64,000 nt of DNA, taken from positions 1 through 64,000 of the forward strand of contig NZ_FNRO01000023.1 in assembly GCF_900107745.1 (NCBI RefSeq), in the 5' to 3' direction. Of this stretch, positions 25,266-33,420 are shown piece by piece; position 1 is the first letter of the stretch, and every line of letters begins with the position of its first letter. Below the pieces are notes generated by a model. That model ran no database searches. It had not been told where the DNA came from and saw only the letters and a list, made by a program, of their open reading frames with translations. Position numbers and translations under genes: made by a program. The DNA comes from Variovorax sp. YR216 (GTDB lineage: Bacteria > Pseudomonadota > Gammaproteobacteria > Burkholderiales > Burkholderiaceae_C).

Positions 25266-26321
25266 ATGCAACTCCACCCCAATGGCGTCCAGGCGCCCGT
25301 TCCAACCCCCAAGCGGCGGGGGCCACGCGGCGTGCAGCTCGAAGAAGTTTGTGAAGCAGCCGATGCGCTGCTCGCGCGAGGGCTGAAACCCACCATCGAG
25401 CGCGTGCGCCAGCACCTTGGTGGCGGCTCGCCCAACACCATCAGTCCTTTGCTCGATGACTGGTACGTGGGACTCTCCGCGCGTGTCGCGGGTGTGCCGC
25501 TGCCCGCGGAGGACGATCTGCCGACGGATCTGCGCAGCGCCTGGAACCACGCCAAGCACGAGGCGCGCGCCTTTGCGAACGCGGCCTTGCAGGAAGAGCG
25601 TGCGGCGCTGCAGCAGGGCAGGGCCCAGCTCGCGTCAGATCAGGAGGCGTTGGCGACGCGAAACGAGGAATGGCTTGGCAGCAAGGCCGCACTCGAGAGG
25701 GCGTTGAGCGAAACGCAAGAGGCCTCCGAAGCGCTTCGCGCAGAACTGGCGGTTGTTCAGAGAGAACTCGCCGATCTGCGCGGGCGCACCGGGCAACAGA
25801 TCGACCAGTTGCGCGGCGAGTTGGCCACGGCCAGCCGCGCCCACGACGCCTTGCGAAATGAGCACGCTCACGCATTGGAGGCGCGAGAGGCGGCCTGGCG
25901 CGAAGAGCGCGAGCGCCTGCAGGCGCGCGAGGCGGCGCATGAGAAGCGCTTTCTGGCCGAGGTGGATCGCGCACGCCAAGGCGCAAAGGCCCTTGAGGCG
26001 GAGATGGCCAAAGAGAAGAAGCGGCGCGTGCAGTTGGAAGATGCATCGGCGTCAGAGCGGGCGTCCCTGGGCGCTGCGTTGCAGGAGGCGCGGAGCGTGG
26101 AGCGTGAGCTGCGAAAGGAGCTGCAGGGGAAGGGCGAGGAGCTTTTGAGAGCGCAGGCGCTTCGTCAGGGACTTGAAGCCAGGCTAGAGGCAGCCGATCA
26201 GCAATTGGTTGACGAGAAGGCTGCACACGCGGCCGCGCGAGTGGCGCTCGCGCAAGCCATCGCTGCGGTGGGTCAGAAGGTCGGTAAACGACCACCGAAA
26301 CGAGGCTCGCGGGCCGATTGA
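25266..26321 (+). CDS. KfrA-like DNA-binding protein with long alpha-helical coiled coil
   Basis: 351 aa from the ATG at 25266. Residues about 20-70 match the KfrA N-terminal DNA-binding domain (GVQLEEVCEAADALLARGLK, then TIERVRQHLGGGSPNTISPL). From about residue 100 to 340 the sequence is an Ala/Glu/Arg-rich uninterrupted helix of coiled-coil type (for example EEWLGSKAALERALSETQEA). A basic tail (KVGKRPPKRGSRAD) ends it. KfrA is best known from plasmid maintenance regions and also occurs in integrative elements, so its presence supports an accessory origin for this zone. Confidence 0.8.
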   Translation: MQLHPNGVQAPVPTPKRRGPRGVQLEEVCEAADALLARGLKPTIERVRQHLGGGSPNTISPLLDDWYVGLSARVAGVPLPAEDDLPTDLRSAWNHAKHEARAFANAALQEERAALQQGRAQLASDQEALATRNEEWLGSKAALERALSETQEASEALRAELAVVQRELADLRGRTGQQIDQLRGELATASRAHDALRNEHAHALEAREAAWREERERLQAREAAHEKRFLAEVDRARQGAKALEAEMAKEKKRRVQLEDASASERASLGAALQEARSVERELRKELQGKGEELLRAQALRQGLEARLEAADQQLVDEKAAHAAARVALAQAIAAVGQKVGKRPPKRGSRAD

Positions 26322-26422
26322 CTGCGACCTTGCAGGGCCGAGACGGCGGGCTGTGCGGGCGCACAGGTGTTCGAGGGCTCCAAAGAGAGTCTGGTTTTCT
26401 ATGTCACGACTAGGAGGTGGCG

Positions 26423-26587
26423 ATGGCGAAGTACAGGCTGGTGAACACGCTCGGTTTTGGCGAGATTTTCGTGCAGGCCCTCATCTGGGTGGTGCTGATC
26501 GTGCTGACCTTTGGGATCGCCACGCCGTTCTTTGCGTACTACTTCCTGAAGCTGATCATCAACAGGACAGAAATTCACGAGATGTAG
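26423..26587 (+). CDS. Small single-span membrane protein (DUF6693-like)
   Basis: 54 aa with an excellent ribosome binding site (taggaggtgg) 3 nt before the ATG. The sequence begins MAKYRLVNTLGFGEIFVQAL and continues through one long hydrophobic stretch (IWVVLIVLTFGIATPFFAYY) to a short charged tail ending TEIHEM. It resembles small uncharacterised membrane proteins of proteobacteria. Function unknown. Confidence 0.7.
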   Translation: MAKYRLVNTLGFGEIFVQALIWVVLIVLTFGIATPFFAYYFLKLIINRTEIHEM

Positions 26588-26951
26588 TTTGGTGGCCTGT
26601 GGTGATCACTGCACGGGGCACGAAGCTGTAGGAGCGGAACGCACCACCGACCGTCCGGCAGGTCCAGCAAGGGCGACGTCCGTGAACTCCGCATGAAGAC
26701 TGGCGGCCGCCGGTCGCCCTCGGCCTGTCGAATGTCGGTGGCTGGCGACAGCAGAGTCCGGCCGCGGTACCAGCGCGCATGGATCGAGAGGTAGCTGTAT
26801 TACCGGCCCAACGGCGGAGCGAGACTACGAAAGCGGCAATAGTTCACAGACTGGGCGTCCGCACCCCTCCCCATAGGAGGGGATGCGTGACCACGAGCCG
26901 ACCGAAACTACAAGACATGCAATTACCTAGTAGCTACGGGAGGACAGCGCA
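26588..26951. other. Intergenic stretch with a hairpin
   Basis: 364 bases with no supported gene. A perfect 7-bp stem cccctcc/ggagggg (26864-26870 and 26876-26882, 5-nt loop) lies about 70 bp before the next gene. It lacks a T-run. Confidence 0.35.
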
Positions 26952-27278
26952 GTGAGACAGAGACTCAATTTCATTCATGAGCTTCGCGCCAACAGCAACT
27001 ATCCAACATTCCGCCTTGTGGTGGACCTGGTCTACTGGTTCTCGATCCTTCTTGCCGTGGTCTCGTTTGCCGGCGCGGTGCTGGCTCTGTTTTGGAAGGG
27101 CGGTAATGTTGCTTCAGCAATAGGCGCTGTGCTCATGGGTCTCCTCATTCTTCTAAGCGGCCGCGTTGGGAAGGAAGCGGCGATGATGCTCGCTGACCTA
27201 AGCGACGCGGCGATTCATTCGGCGCAAAAAACCTGGTACGGCGATGTCGCGCGCGCGCAGGAGCCGAGGCTGCGGTGA
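26952..27278 (+). CDS. Small membrane protein, two predicted spans, unknown function
   Basis: 108 aa, GTG start preceded by gggagga. Two hydrophobic spans are visible: LVYWFSILLAVVSFAGAVLA with a following LF, and AIGAVLMGLLILLSG. A cytoplasmic-looking C-terminal helix (KEAAMMLADLSDAAIHSAQK) follows. I do not recognise the family. It stands alone between two other membrane protein genes of the accessory zone. Confidence 0.65.
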   Translation: MRQRLNFIHELRANSNYPTFRLVVDLVYWFSILLAVVSFAGAVLALFWKGGNVASAIGAVLMGLLILLSGRVGKEAAMMLADLSDAAIHSAQKTWYGDVARAQEPRLR

Positions 27279-27353
27279 GGCGTAGCAATTCCCGGACTCC
27301 ACAGGCGAAGATTTGCTCACCGTATTGGTGCTGAGGCTCTAAAGGAACCTGCC

Positions 27354-28112
27354 ATGGCCTACCTCATCGCGATCATCTGCATCGTCATCGTCGCGGTCTT
27401 CTGGCGAGTGTTCGCCTCGCTCGCCCTGATCGTCGGATTTGTGCTCGTCCTGGTCGCTGGTGGCTTGTTCCTGTACAACAAATATCAGGAGGCCACTGAG
27501 CCGGCGCAGTTCTCGCTTTCCTCCTCCGGTATCGGCGTGGCACCCACGCAGCCGTACTTTCGCACTTTCCCCAACATGGCGGCCTGCAAGGCCGAACTCT
27601 CGAGGGTGCATTCGCTGGAATTGGCTGCGCCAGCCCCTGCCGGCACGACCGTGAGCGAGCACGGCCCGAGCGAGATTTGGCGGGAATCGACCAGCCAGCG
27701 GGAGATCCGCTCCGTGAAGTGCGAGACAAAAACCCAATGGTCGCCGCTCGACACACCAGAGCCCGCGCCCGCACCGAAGCGCGGTGCGTTCGCTGATCTG
27801 GTGCCCGGCCCTGCCTATCCGATCGCGGCGACCGAGCCGATACCGAAAGACAAGGTCGTCGTCTTCGTCGCCTACGCCACCGACGGTCATATCTTCTGGA
27901 CTCGCGACTTCGACGAGTACAGCGCCAGTGGGAGAGCGGCCTTTACGCCCGCCACATGCGCCGCCTTCACCGGGAGCCTCTCCGCTCAAGCGCACGTCGG
28001 CATGCGCCTGAACAACGGCTGGAACGAGGGGCCGAACTGGCACACGTCATGCGTCGCCGCCGATCCGGGATCGCCAGAGGCCACCTTCAACAATTATCCC
28101 AACCTCAAGTAG
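27354..28112 (+). CDS. Membrane-anchored hypothetical protein
   Basis: 252 aa; aaggaacctgcc precedes the ATG. The first 45 residues form one or two hydrophobic spans (LIAIICIVIVAVFWRVFASL, then LVLVAGGLFLYNKY). The rest is soluble, with cysteines at CKAEL, VKCETK, ATCAAF and TSCVAAD that could form disulfides in the periplasm. There is a Pro-rich linker (EPAPAPKRGAF). No known domain is recognised. Confidence 0.65.
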   Translation: MAYLIAIICIVIVAVFWRVFASLALIVGFVLVLVAGGLFLYNKYQEATEPAQFSLSSSGIGVAPTQPYFRTFPNMAACKAELSRVHSLELAAPAPAGTTVSEHGPSEIWRESTSQREIRSVKCETKTQWSPLDTPEPAPAPKRGAFADLVPGPAYPIAATEPIPKDKVVVFVAYATDGHIFWTRDFDEYSASGRAAFTPATCAAFTGSLSAQAHVGMRLNNGWNEGPNWHTSCVAADPGSPEATFNNYPNLK

Positions 28113-28389
28113 TGCGCCGCGCCCTATGCAACAGACGGCAGGAGCGACCGAGGAGACGGCTGTAAAGCCTGCGCGACGTGGTCAAGCAGAAGGTTCCTTG
28201 TACGCGACGCCCTAGTACACATGCTCGATGGAAGCAAATCCCACGCCCGCGATCTGTTGCTGTGCAACCCACTGGAGGGCGCGTTCGAGCGTGGCGACCA
28301 ATCCTTCGTGAGCGGCTGGCCATCCCATCTTGCTTCGCGGTGAGAGTGTCGTGAGGATGGTGCCCACCTCTTGATTTGGTGGGCACTTA
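28113..28389. other. Short gene-free stretch before IS66 remnant
   Basis: 277 bases. The minus strand at about 28212-28330 reads AAHEGLVATLERALQWVAQQ and ends HVY-stop, which looks like the C-terminus of a lost protein, but I cannot name the family. Confidence 0.3.
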
Positions 28390-28635
28390 ATGAATCCCAA
28401 TTCACAGCAGCTTCGGCGCAGGCACGCCCCGGAGTTCAAGTCGACGGTCATCGTCGAGTGCCAGCAGCCCTGCGTCTCGGTCGCGGCGGTGTCGCTTGCG
28501 CATGGGCTGAACGTCAACCTGGTTCGCGCAAGCGGCTTGTCGGCAAGGGCTTGAAGCGCGCGGGCTTGTCGGCGCCACGCGCTGTACGGTCGGTCAGTAG
28601 CTTCCGTTCGAGGTCATCGGGAAACCCGATTCGCA
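28390..28635 (+). pseudogene. IS66-family tnpA (OrfA) remnant
   Basis: The frame from ATG 28390 reads MNPNSQQLRRRHAPEFKSTV and SVAAVSLAHGLNVNLVR, the helix-turn-helix start of IS66 OrfA transposition proteins. After LVR the family sequence continues one frame over (RLVGKGLKRAGLSAP), so the gene is frameshifted, and no tnpB or tnpC follows. The fragment abuts the 3' end of the IclR-SMP-30 gene and marks the right border of the accessory zone. Confidence 0.65.
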
Positions 28636-30258
28636 CTACAGCGTCGCGACCAAGAGGCGGCCGGACTGTGGTGCAGTCGACAAGGTATCGAGCGGGACAC
28701 TCTGGCGCTGCGTGGTGATCACCAGTTCGCGACAATCTCCTTCGCGTCGAAAAGCCACGTCGGTTGCACAAGGTACCGGCAGGCCGACTACCCGATCCAA
28801 CTGCCCCTCGAGGGTGAAGCGAACCACTGACCAGCCGTCGCACAGCGCAGTCCATACGCCCCCTTGATCGTCGAACGTGAGGCCGCCGACTCGTCCGGAC
28901 CCTCGAGGTACGGTCGCCAGTCGCTTTACGCCACCCTGTCCCGGCGTCATCATCAGGATCGTGCCGGAGCTCGGAATGGTGGCGAACACGGCGCCGTCGT
29001 CGCCCCAGCAACACATCGCTGCAACCTGTTCGCCGATGCGCCAGAAGATCTTGAGCCGACCATCGGGCATCAACTGTCCGATGGCGGAGCCGGCCTCCGG
29101 TAAGCCTATGGCCACCCAGATGGTCCCGTCGACGCCGGCGCATGCGCCGAGGCACTTGCCCTCAGGCCACGGGTATGCCGCGGGCTCCTGTCCCGGTCGA
29201 AGCTCAACCGCGCCGGACTCGCAAATGACGGCCAACCCATCGGGGGTACGCACAAGGCCTGTGATCGGTGCCTGCGCCGCATAGACTTCGCGGTCGGTGT
29301 GTCCGTCCCAAAGCCGCACGCTGGGTGCGAGGACGTCAGCCCAATAAACGAGCCCGTGTTCCATCACCACCGGGTGTGCGCCATGGAATGCCCACGGCCC
29401 GGGGATTGCGCGTACTGTCGATTCGGAATCGTTGCCCGAAAGGGCGGCGGAGGACGAGAGCTGTGCGCCGATGCGCCGCGCCGCCTCCGCCACTTCGGGG
29501 CCGAGAAGCTCGAGTCGTTCGCGGGTCAACCGCCATGCCGGACCGGCGACGCTGATCGCGCCGCGCACTTCGCCAGACGAGTCCTTAACCGGCGCGCCGA
29601 CGCAGCGCACGCCGAGCACGATCTCCTCGTCGTCGATCGCGTAGCCGCGTGCGCGCGCGATGCGCAGCTCTGCGTGCAGCCGGCGGCGGTCCGTGATGGT
29701 GAGCGGCGTCAACGGCTTGAGGGTCAACTCGCGCACGATCGCATCGCGCTCCTCGTCTGTCATCGCCGAAAGAATGGCCTTGCCTTGGCTCGTGCAATGC
29801 AGCGGCTTTCTTTCGCCGAGTGCAGCGGCCGACCGCTGACTGTGCGCGCCGTCGCATCGCTCGAGGGAGATCACCTCGCGGCCATCGAGCGTTGCAAGGT
29901 AGCTGGTCTCGCCGGTCAGGTCGCGCAGCGCACGCAGTTCTGCGGCGGCAGCAGCCACGAGGTCGGGCATCGCATACGCCTGCTTCGCCATCTCGAAGCA
30001 GCGAAAGCCCAGGCAGTAGACCTTGCGCAGCGGATCACGTCGGAGCAGTCCTCGGTTGATAAGGGTGGCGAGCAGCCGATAGACCGTTGTACGTGGGAGG
30101 TCGAGCCGGTCCGCTACCTCGCTCTGGCTAAGTCCCTGCGGAGAAGAGCCAACCGCATCGAGCACATCGAGCGCCTTCTCGAGCGCGCCGGTGCCGTCGC
30201 CCGACTGCGCGCTGCGCGTGGATTTGGGCGCGGGAGGCGCTGTGGATCGGGTTGTCAT
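28636..30258 (-). CDS. IclR-family regulator fused to an SMP-30/gluconolactonase-like domain
   Basis: 540 aa. Residues about 25-275 are a complete IclR protein: winged helix (LSQSEVADRLDLPRTTVYRL) and effector domain (AILSAMTDEERDAIVRELTL, ARARGYAIDDEEIVLGVRCV, AISVAGPAWRLTRER). Residues about 285-540 form an SMP-30/LRE-like beta-propeller (HPVVMEHGLVYWADVLAPSV, GACAGVDGTIWVAIGLPEAG, GGVWTALCDGWSVVRFTLEG, CATDVAFRREGDCRELVITT). Normal IclR proteins are about 260 aa. The propeller may sense or open an aldonolactone linked to the sugar-acid genes it faces. Divergent from the RraA operon at 30407. Whether the propeller keeps metal ligands for lactonase activity cannot be settled by eye. Confidence 0.88.
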   Translation of the reverse strand: MTTRSTAPPAPKSTRSAQSGDGTGALEKALDVLDAVGSSPQGLSQSEVADRLDLPRTTVYRLLATLINRGLLRRDPLRKVYCLGFRCFEMAKQAYAMPDLVAAAAAELRALRDLTGETSYLATLDGREVISLERCDGAHSQRSAAALGERKPLHCTSQGKAILSAMTDEERDAIVRELTLKPLTPLTITDRRRLHAELRIARARGYAIDDEEIVLGVRCVGAPVKDSSGEVRGAISVAGPAWRLTRERLELLGPEVAEAARRIGAQLSSSAALSGNDSESTVRAIPGPWAFHGAHPVVMEHGLVYWADVLAPSVRLWDGHTDREVYAAQAPITGLVRTPDGLAVICESGAVELRPGQEPAAYPWPEGKCLGACAGVDGTIWVAIGLPEAGSAIGQLMPDGRLKIFWRIGEQVAAMCCWGDDGAVFATIPSSGTILMMTPGQGGVKRLATVPRGSGRVGGLTFDDQGGVWTALCDGWSVVRFTLEGQLDRVVGLPVPCATDVAFRREGDCRELVITTQRQSVPLDTLSTAPQSGRLLVATL

Positions 30259-30406
30259 TTGTTTGTCTCAACTGGTGGTACGCGAAGCCATGACAGGGAC
30301 GCCGAGTCGGCATCTAGTGATTCTATTTTGGGGACCTCGTCACTAGCATCGATGTCACAGAGACCTCACTTCCGAAGCCCACCGATTCCCATATTTTGAG
30401 ACAACC
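30259..30406. promoter_or_regulatory. Divergent IclR/RraA promoter region with two inverted repeats
   Basis: 148 bp. tgtctcaa at 30264-30271 and its inverse ttgagaca at 30396-30403 lie just before the two divergent start codons. A second inverted pair, ctagtga (30314-30320) and tcactag (30340-30346), is central. These are candidate binding sites for the IclR fusion protein. Confidence 0.45.
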
Positions 30407-31210
30407 ATGTCATTCATGACCCCTCCACCCTTGACCGCGATCCCTCAACGTCCCCCGGTGCCTCATGTCTCCGACAGCGTGCTTGACAGGCTCGCCAAAG
30501 TGACCAGCGGATCGCTCACGACGCAGCTCTACATCAAGGGCTTCCGCCAGCCCGTCCTGCACGGCCTCACGCCGCTCAATCGCAAGGTGAAGCCATTCGC
30601 CGGCCGCGCGTACACGATGCGCTTCATTCCGGCGCGCGAGGATGTCGATCTCTACGAGAACCTCACGACCACCCCGAACGCGGACAACCTGCAGTGGGTC
30701 GGCGTCGAGCAGATCGAGCCCGGCCATGTGCTGGTAATCGACAGCAACCGCGACGGCCGTGCCGCCTCGATGGGCAACATGCTCATCACCCGCATGATGA
30801 TGCGCGGCGCCCGAGCGGTAATCACCGACGGGAGCTTCCGCGACGGCACTGAACTGTCGGAGATGGACTTCCCGGTATGGAGTACCGGCGTCACCGCGAC
30901 CACACGCCTTTCCTATCACCACGTGGCGGACCTGCAGGTGCCCATCGGGTGCGCGGGCGTTGCGGTCTACCCGGGCGACGTGATCCACGGCGATGGCGAC
31001 AACATCACCGTCATCCCGGCGCATCTGGCTGAAGAAATGGCCGACCTGTGCGAGCGCCGCGACGACATCGAGGCCTATCTCGCGCTGCGGGTCAAGGCCG
31101 GGGAGCCGCTGTGGGGCCTCTATCCGCCGAGCGAGCAGACGCGCGCTGCGCACAAGCAATGGGTGGCCGATGGCCGTCCCCCGATCCACCCCGTTGCGCC
31201 CGCGCGCTGA
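30407..31210 (+). CDS. RraA-family protein (aldolase/decarboxylase-like)
   Basis: 267 aa, longer at both ends than the copy at 17645. The active-site signature is AVITDGSFRDGTELSEMDFP (Asp-Gly-x-x-Arg-Asp), preceded by the MGNMLITRMMMRGA helix. Annotated relatives are called 'ribonuclease activity regulator RraA', but members in catabolic operons are more likely metal-dependent aldolases or decarboxylases. It is the first gene of a six-gene operon ending at 35525 and faces the IclR fusion gene. Possible substrates are 2-oxo-3-deoxy sugar diacids. Confidence 0.85.
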   Translation: MSFMTPPPLTAIPQRPPVPHVSDSVLDRLAKVTSGSLTTQLYIKGFRQPVLHGLTPLNRKVKPFAGRAYTMRFIPAREDVDLYENLTTTPNADNLQWVGVEQIEPGHVLVIDSNRDGRAASMGNMLITRMMMRGARAVITDGSFRDGTELSEMDFPVWSTGVTATTRLSYHHVADLQVPIGCAGVAVYPGDVIHGDGDNITVIPAHLAEEMADLCERRDDIEAYLALRVKAGEPLWGLYPPSEQTRAAHKQWVADGRPPIHPVAPAR

Positions 31211-31224
31211 AGCTGGAGGAGAAG

Positions 31225-31674
31225 ATGAACCAGCAGACTCACTCGCCCGAGTTCTACGACGCGCTGATCCGGCGCTACTTCGACGCCTGCAACGCCGCGG
31301 ACTACCACGCGCTGATGTCGTGCTTCACGCCTGACGCCGTTCACTACTTTCCTTCGGGCCTGCCGGAAGTGCCCTGGCGCAGCGCCGATACCATCAGCCG
31401 CAAGTGGATCTGGTGCGTCGAGACGCTGGGCTCGCAGTGGACCATCGACCGCATCCTGATCAGCCACGACAAGCCGGAGGCCATGATCGAGTGGACCCAC
31501 TGGAAGAACAAAAGCGGCACCGCGCTGCGCGGCGCCGAGTGGTACATCTTCGAAGGCGACCGGATCAAGGAGATCCGCGCCTACTACGCGTCTCCCGCGG
31601 ATAAAGAGGTGCGCATCAACGAGCTCGAGGGCTTCAACTACGCCGCGCGCGGCTACCACCTGAAGAGCGCCTGA
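31225..31674 (+). CDS. NTF2-like (SnoaL-fold) protein
   Basis: 149 aa from ATG 31225 with ggaggag upstream. The start YDALIRRYFDACNAADYHAL, the SCFTPDAVHYFPSG strand and the EWYIFEGDRIKEIRAYY C-terminal strands fit the nuclear-transport-factor-2-like cone fold used by cyclases, isomerases and small dehydratases. Gene spacing of 14 nt before and 3 nt after ties it to the RraA-aldehyde dehydrogenase operon. Its substrate is unknown. Confidence 0.85.
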   Translation: MNQQTHSPEFYDALIRRYFDACNAADYHALMSCFTPDAVHYFPSGLPEVPWRSADTISRKWIWCVETLGSQWTIDRILISHDKPEAMIEWTHWKNKSGTALRGAEWYIFEGDRIKEIRAYYASPADKEVRINELEGFNYAARGYHLKSA

Positions 31675-31677
31675 GCG

Positions 31678-33096
31678 ATGTCGCATCTTGTGTCCATCGA
31701 TGCTGCAGCCCTTGCAGCAGGTCAGGCAGCGGGCGACTTCGCGGCAAGTTCAGCCGCAGCGCGTGCGCGATTGCTGCGTGCGTTGGCTGAAGCGCTCGAA
31801 GCCGAGCGCGAATCGCTGGTGCCGCTGGCCGACCAGGAAACCGGACTCGGTCTGCCGCGGCTGAACGGTGAGCTGGATCGAACGGCCTTCCAACTGCGCG
31901 GCTTCGCCACCGAACTGGAGCGTGGCGCGGCGCATCGCGTCGAAGACGATCCTGCGGTCGCTGGCGCACCGCCTGCAGGCCGGCCTCGGCTGACGCGGGT
32001 GCGCGTGCCGCTCGGGCCGGTCGCGATGTTTGCGGCGAGCAACTTTCCGTTTGCCTTCTCCGTGCTGGGCGGTGATACCGCATCGGCGCTCGCGGCCGGC
32101 TGCCCCGTCGTTGTCAAGGCGCACCCAGGCCATCCGATGCTGTCGCGCAAGACGGCGCAAATCGCCCATCGCGTTATCGAGCAGCAAGGTTGGACCGAAG
32201 GCGTATTCCAGTTCGTCGACGGCGCTTCGGTCGAGACCGGCGTGCGGCTGGTACAGGCGCCTGCGATTGCCGCAGTGGCCTTTACCGGATCGTTTCGCGG
32301 GGGAACCGCGCTTGCCGATGTCGCATCACGGCGTCCGCGCCCGATCCCGTTCTTCGGTGAACTGGGATCGATCAATCCGGTGATCGTCCTGCCAGCTATG
32401 CTGCAACGCGGTGTGGAAGCACCAGCCGCCGCGCTCGCTCAATCCATCTGCCAGGGCAGCGGGCAGTTCTGCACCAGCCCCGGGGTCATCGTCGTGCCGG
32501 TTGGCGACGATGGCGATGCCTTCGTGAGTGCGCTGTCGAAGGCGCTCTCCACGCAGTCGCCGCACGGGATGCTGACAGAAGGCATTCGCAGCGCCTTCGA
32601 TCGCGGCGTCTCGGCGTGGGCGGAATCGCCCGCGGTGCGCGGGCTGCTCGCGCCGGCACGCCGCGATGCGGTCGCACCCGGCCCGTTCCTCGGCGAGGTC
32701 GCGGCGCGTGATTTCATCGCTGATGCGTCCCTGCATGAGGAGGCCTTCGGTCCCGGCGCACTCGTCGTTCGGGTCGCATCAAACAACCAGGCCATCGAAG
32801 TGCTGCAAGCCATCGGCGGGTCGCTGACCGTGACGCTGTGGGGTGCGGAAGGCGAGAACGAAGAGGCGAGGGCGCTGGTGCGCGCGGCTTCGCAGATCGC
32901 GGGTCGTGTGCTTTTCGCCGGCGTTCCCACCGGCGTGGCCGTGACGGGCGCGCAGCAGCATGGCGGGCCGTATCCGGCCTCGACGCAACCCTGGAGCACT
33001 TCCGTGGGCTATGCGGCGATGGATCGCTTCCTGCGGCCGGTGGCCTTGCAGGACGCGCCCGCGTGGCTCCTCGAACGCCAGGGGGTGCCATGCTGA
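31678..33096 (+). CDS. Aldehyde dehydrogenase (alpha-ketoglutaric semialdehyde dehydrogenase type)
   Basis: 472 aa. NAD-binding and catalytic features are VAMFAASNFPFAFSVLGGDT, CPVVVKAHPGHP, the general-base Glu in FFGELGSINPVIVLP and the nucleophile Cys in QGSGQFCTSPGVIVV. EEAFGPGALVVRV is near the C-terminus. The FPFAFSVLGGDTASALAAG and GELGSINP wording is characteristic of 2,5-dioxovalerate dehydrogenases, which oxidise 2-oxoglutarate semialdehyde, the last step of non-phosphorylative sugar-acid pathways. This fits the galactarate/uronate genes downstream. The 3' end overlaps the Dabb gene by 7 nt. Confidence 0.9.
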   Translation: MSHLVSIDAAALAAGQAAGDFAASSAAARARLLRALAEALEAERESLVPLADQETGLGLPRLNGELDRTAFQLRGFATELERGAAHRVEDDPAVAGAPPAGRPRLTRVRVPLGPVAMFAASNFPFAFSVLGGDTASALAAGCPVVVKAHPGHPMLSRKTAQIAHRVIEQQGWTEGVFQFVDGASVETGVRLVQAPAIAAVAFTGSFRGGTALADVASRRPRPIPFFGELGSINPVIVLPAMLQRGVEAPAAALAQSICQGSGQFCTSPGVIVVPVGDDGDAFVSALSKALSTQSPHGMLTEGIRSAFDRGVSAWAESPAVRGLLAPARRDAVAPGPFLGEVAARDFIADASLHEEAFGPGALVVRVASNNQAIEVLQAIGGSLTVTLWGAEGENEEARALVRAASQIAGRVLFAGVPTGVAVTGAQQHGGPYPASTQPWSTSVGYAAMDRFLRPVALQDAPAWLLERQGVPC

Positions 33097-33386
33097 GGCA
33101 CGTCGTCCTTTTCAGGCGCAAGCCCGACGTCGAGCGCGACAAGGTGCTCGAACGGTCTCTCTTCGCGCGCATGCGCGGGCTCGGTTCACAGATCGCGGCC
33201 ATCCAATCATGGCGCGTGGCTGCGAACGAGCTCCAGCGTCCCCCGATCACCTGGGACCTGATCCTCGAATCCGAGGTGACCGATGTCGAGGCGCTCGATG
33301 CCTACCTCTTCCATCCCCTGCACCAGGCTCTGGTTCAGGACCTGCGCACCTACTACGAGTGGGCCGCAGTGGACTACACGGTCTGA
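33090..33386 (+). CDS. Dabb (stress-responsive A/B barrel) domain protein
   Basis: 98 aa from the ATG at 33090, overlapping the aldehyde dehydrogenase stop. MLRHVVLFRRKPDVERDKVL at the start, the central WDLILESEVTDVEALDAYLF and the HPLHQALVQDLRTYYE segment match the dimeric alpha/beta barrel domain. Such small proteins in catabolic operons may be enzymes or accessory subunits; the role here is unknown. Confidence 0.85.
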   Translation: MLRHVVLFRRKPDVERDKVLERSLFARMRGLGSQIAAIQSWRVAANELQRPPITWDLILESEVTDVEALDAYLFHPLHQALVQDLRTYYEWAAVDYTV

Positions 33387-33420
33387 TTGCTTCTGTTCGA
33401 AATACACAAGGAGTTCTGCA

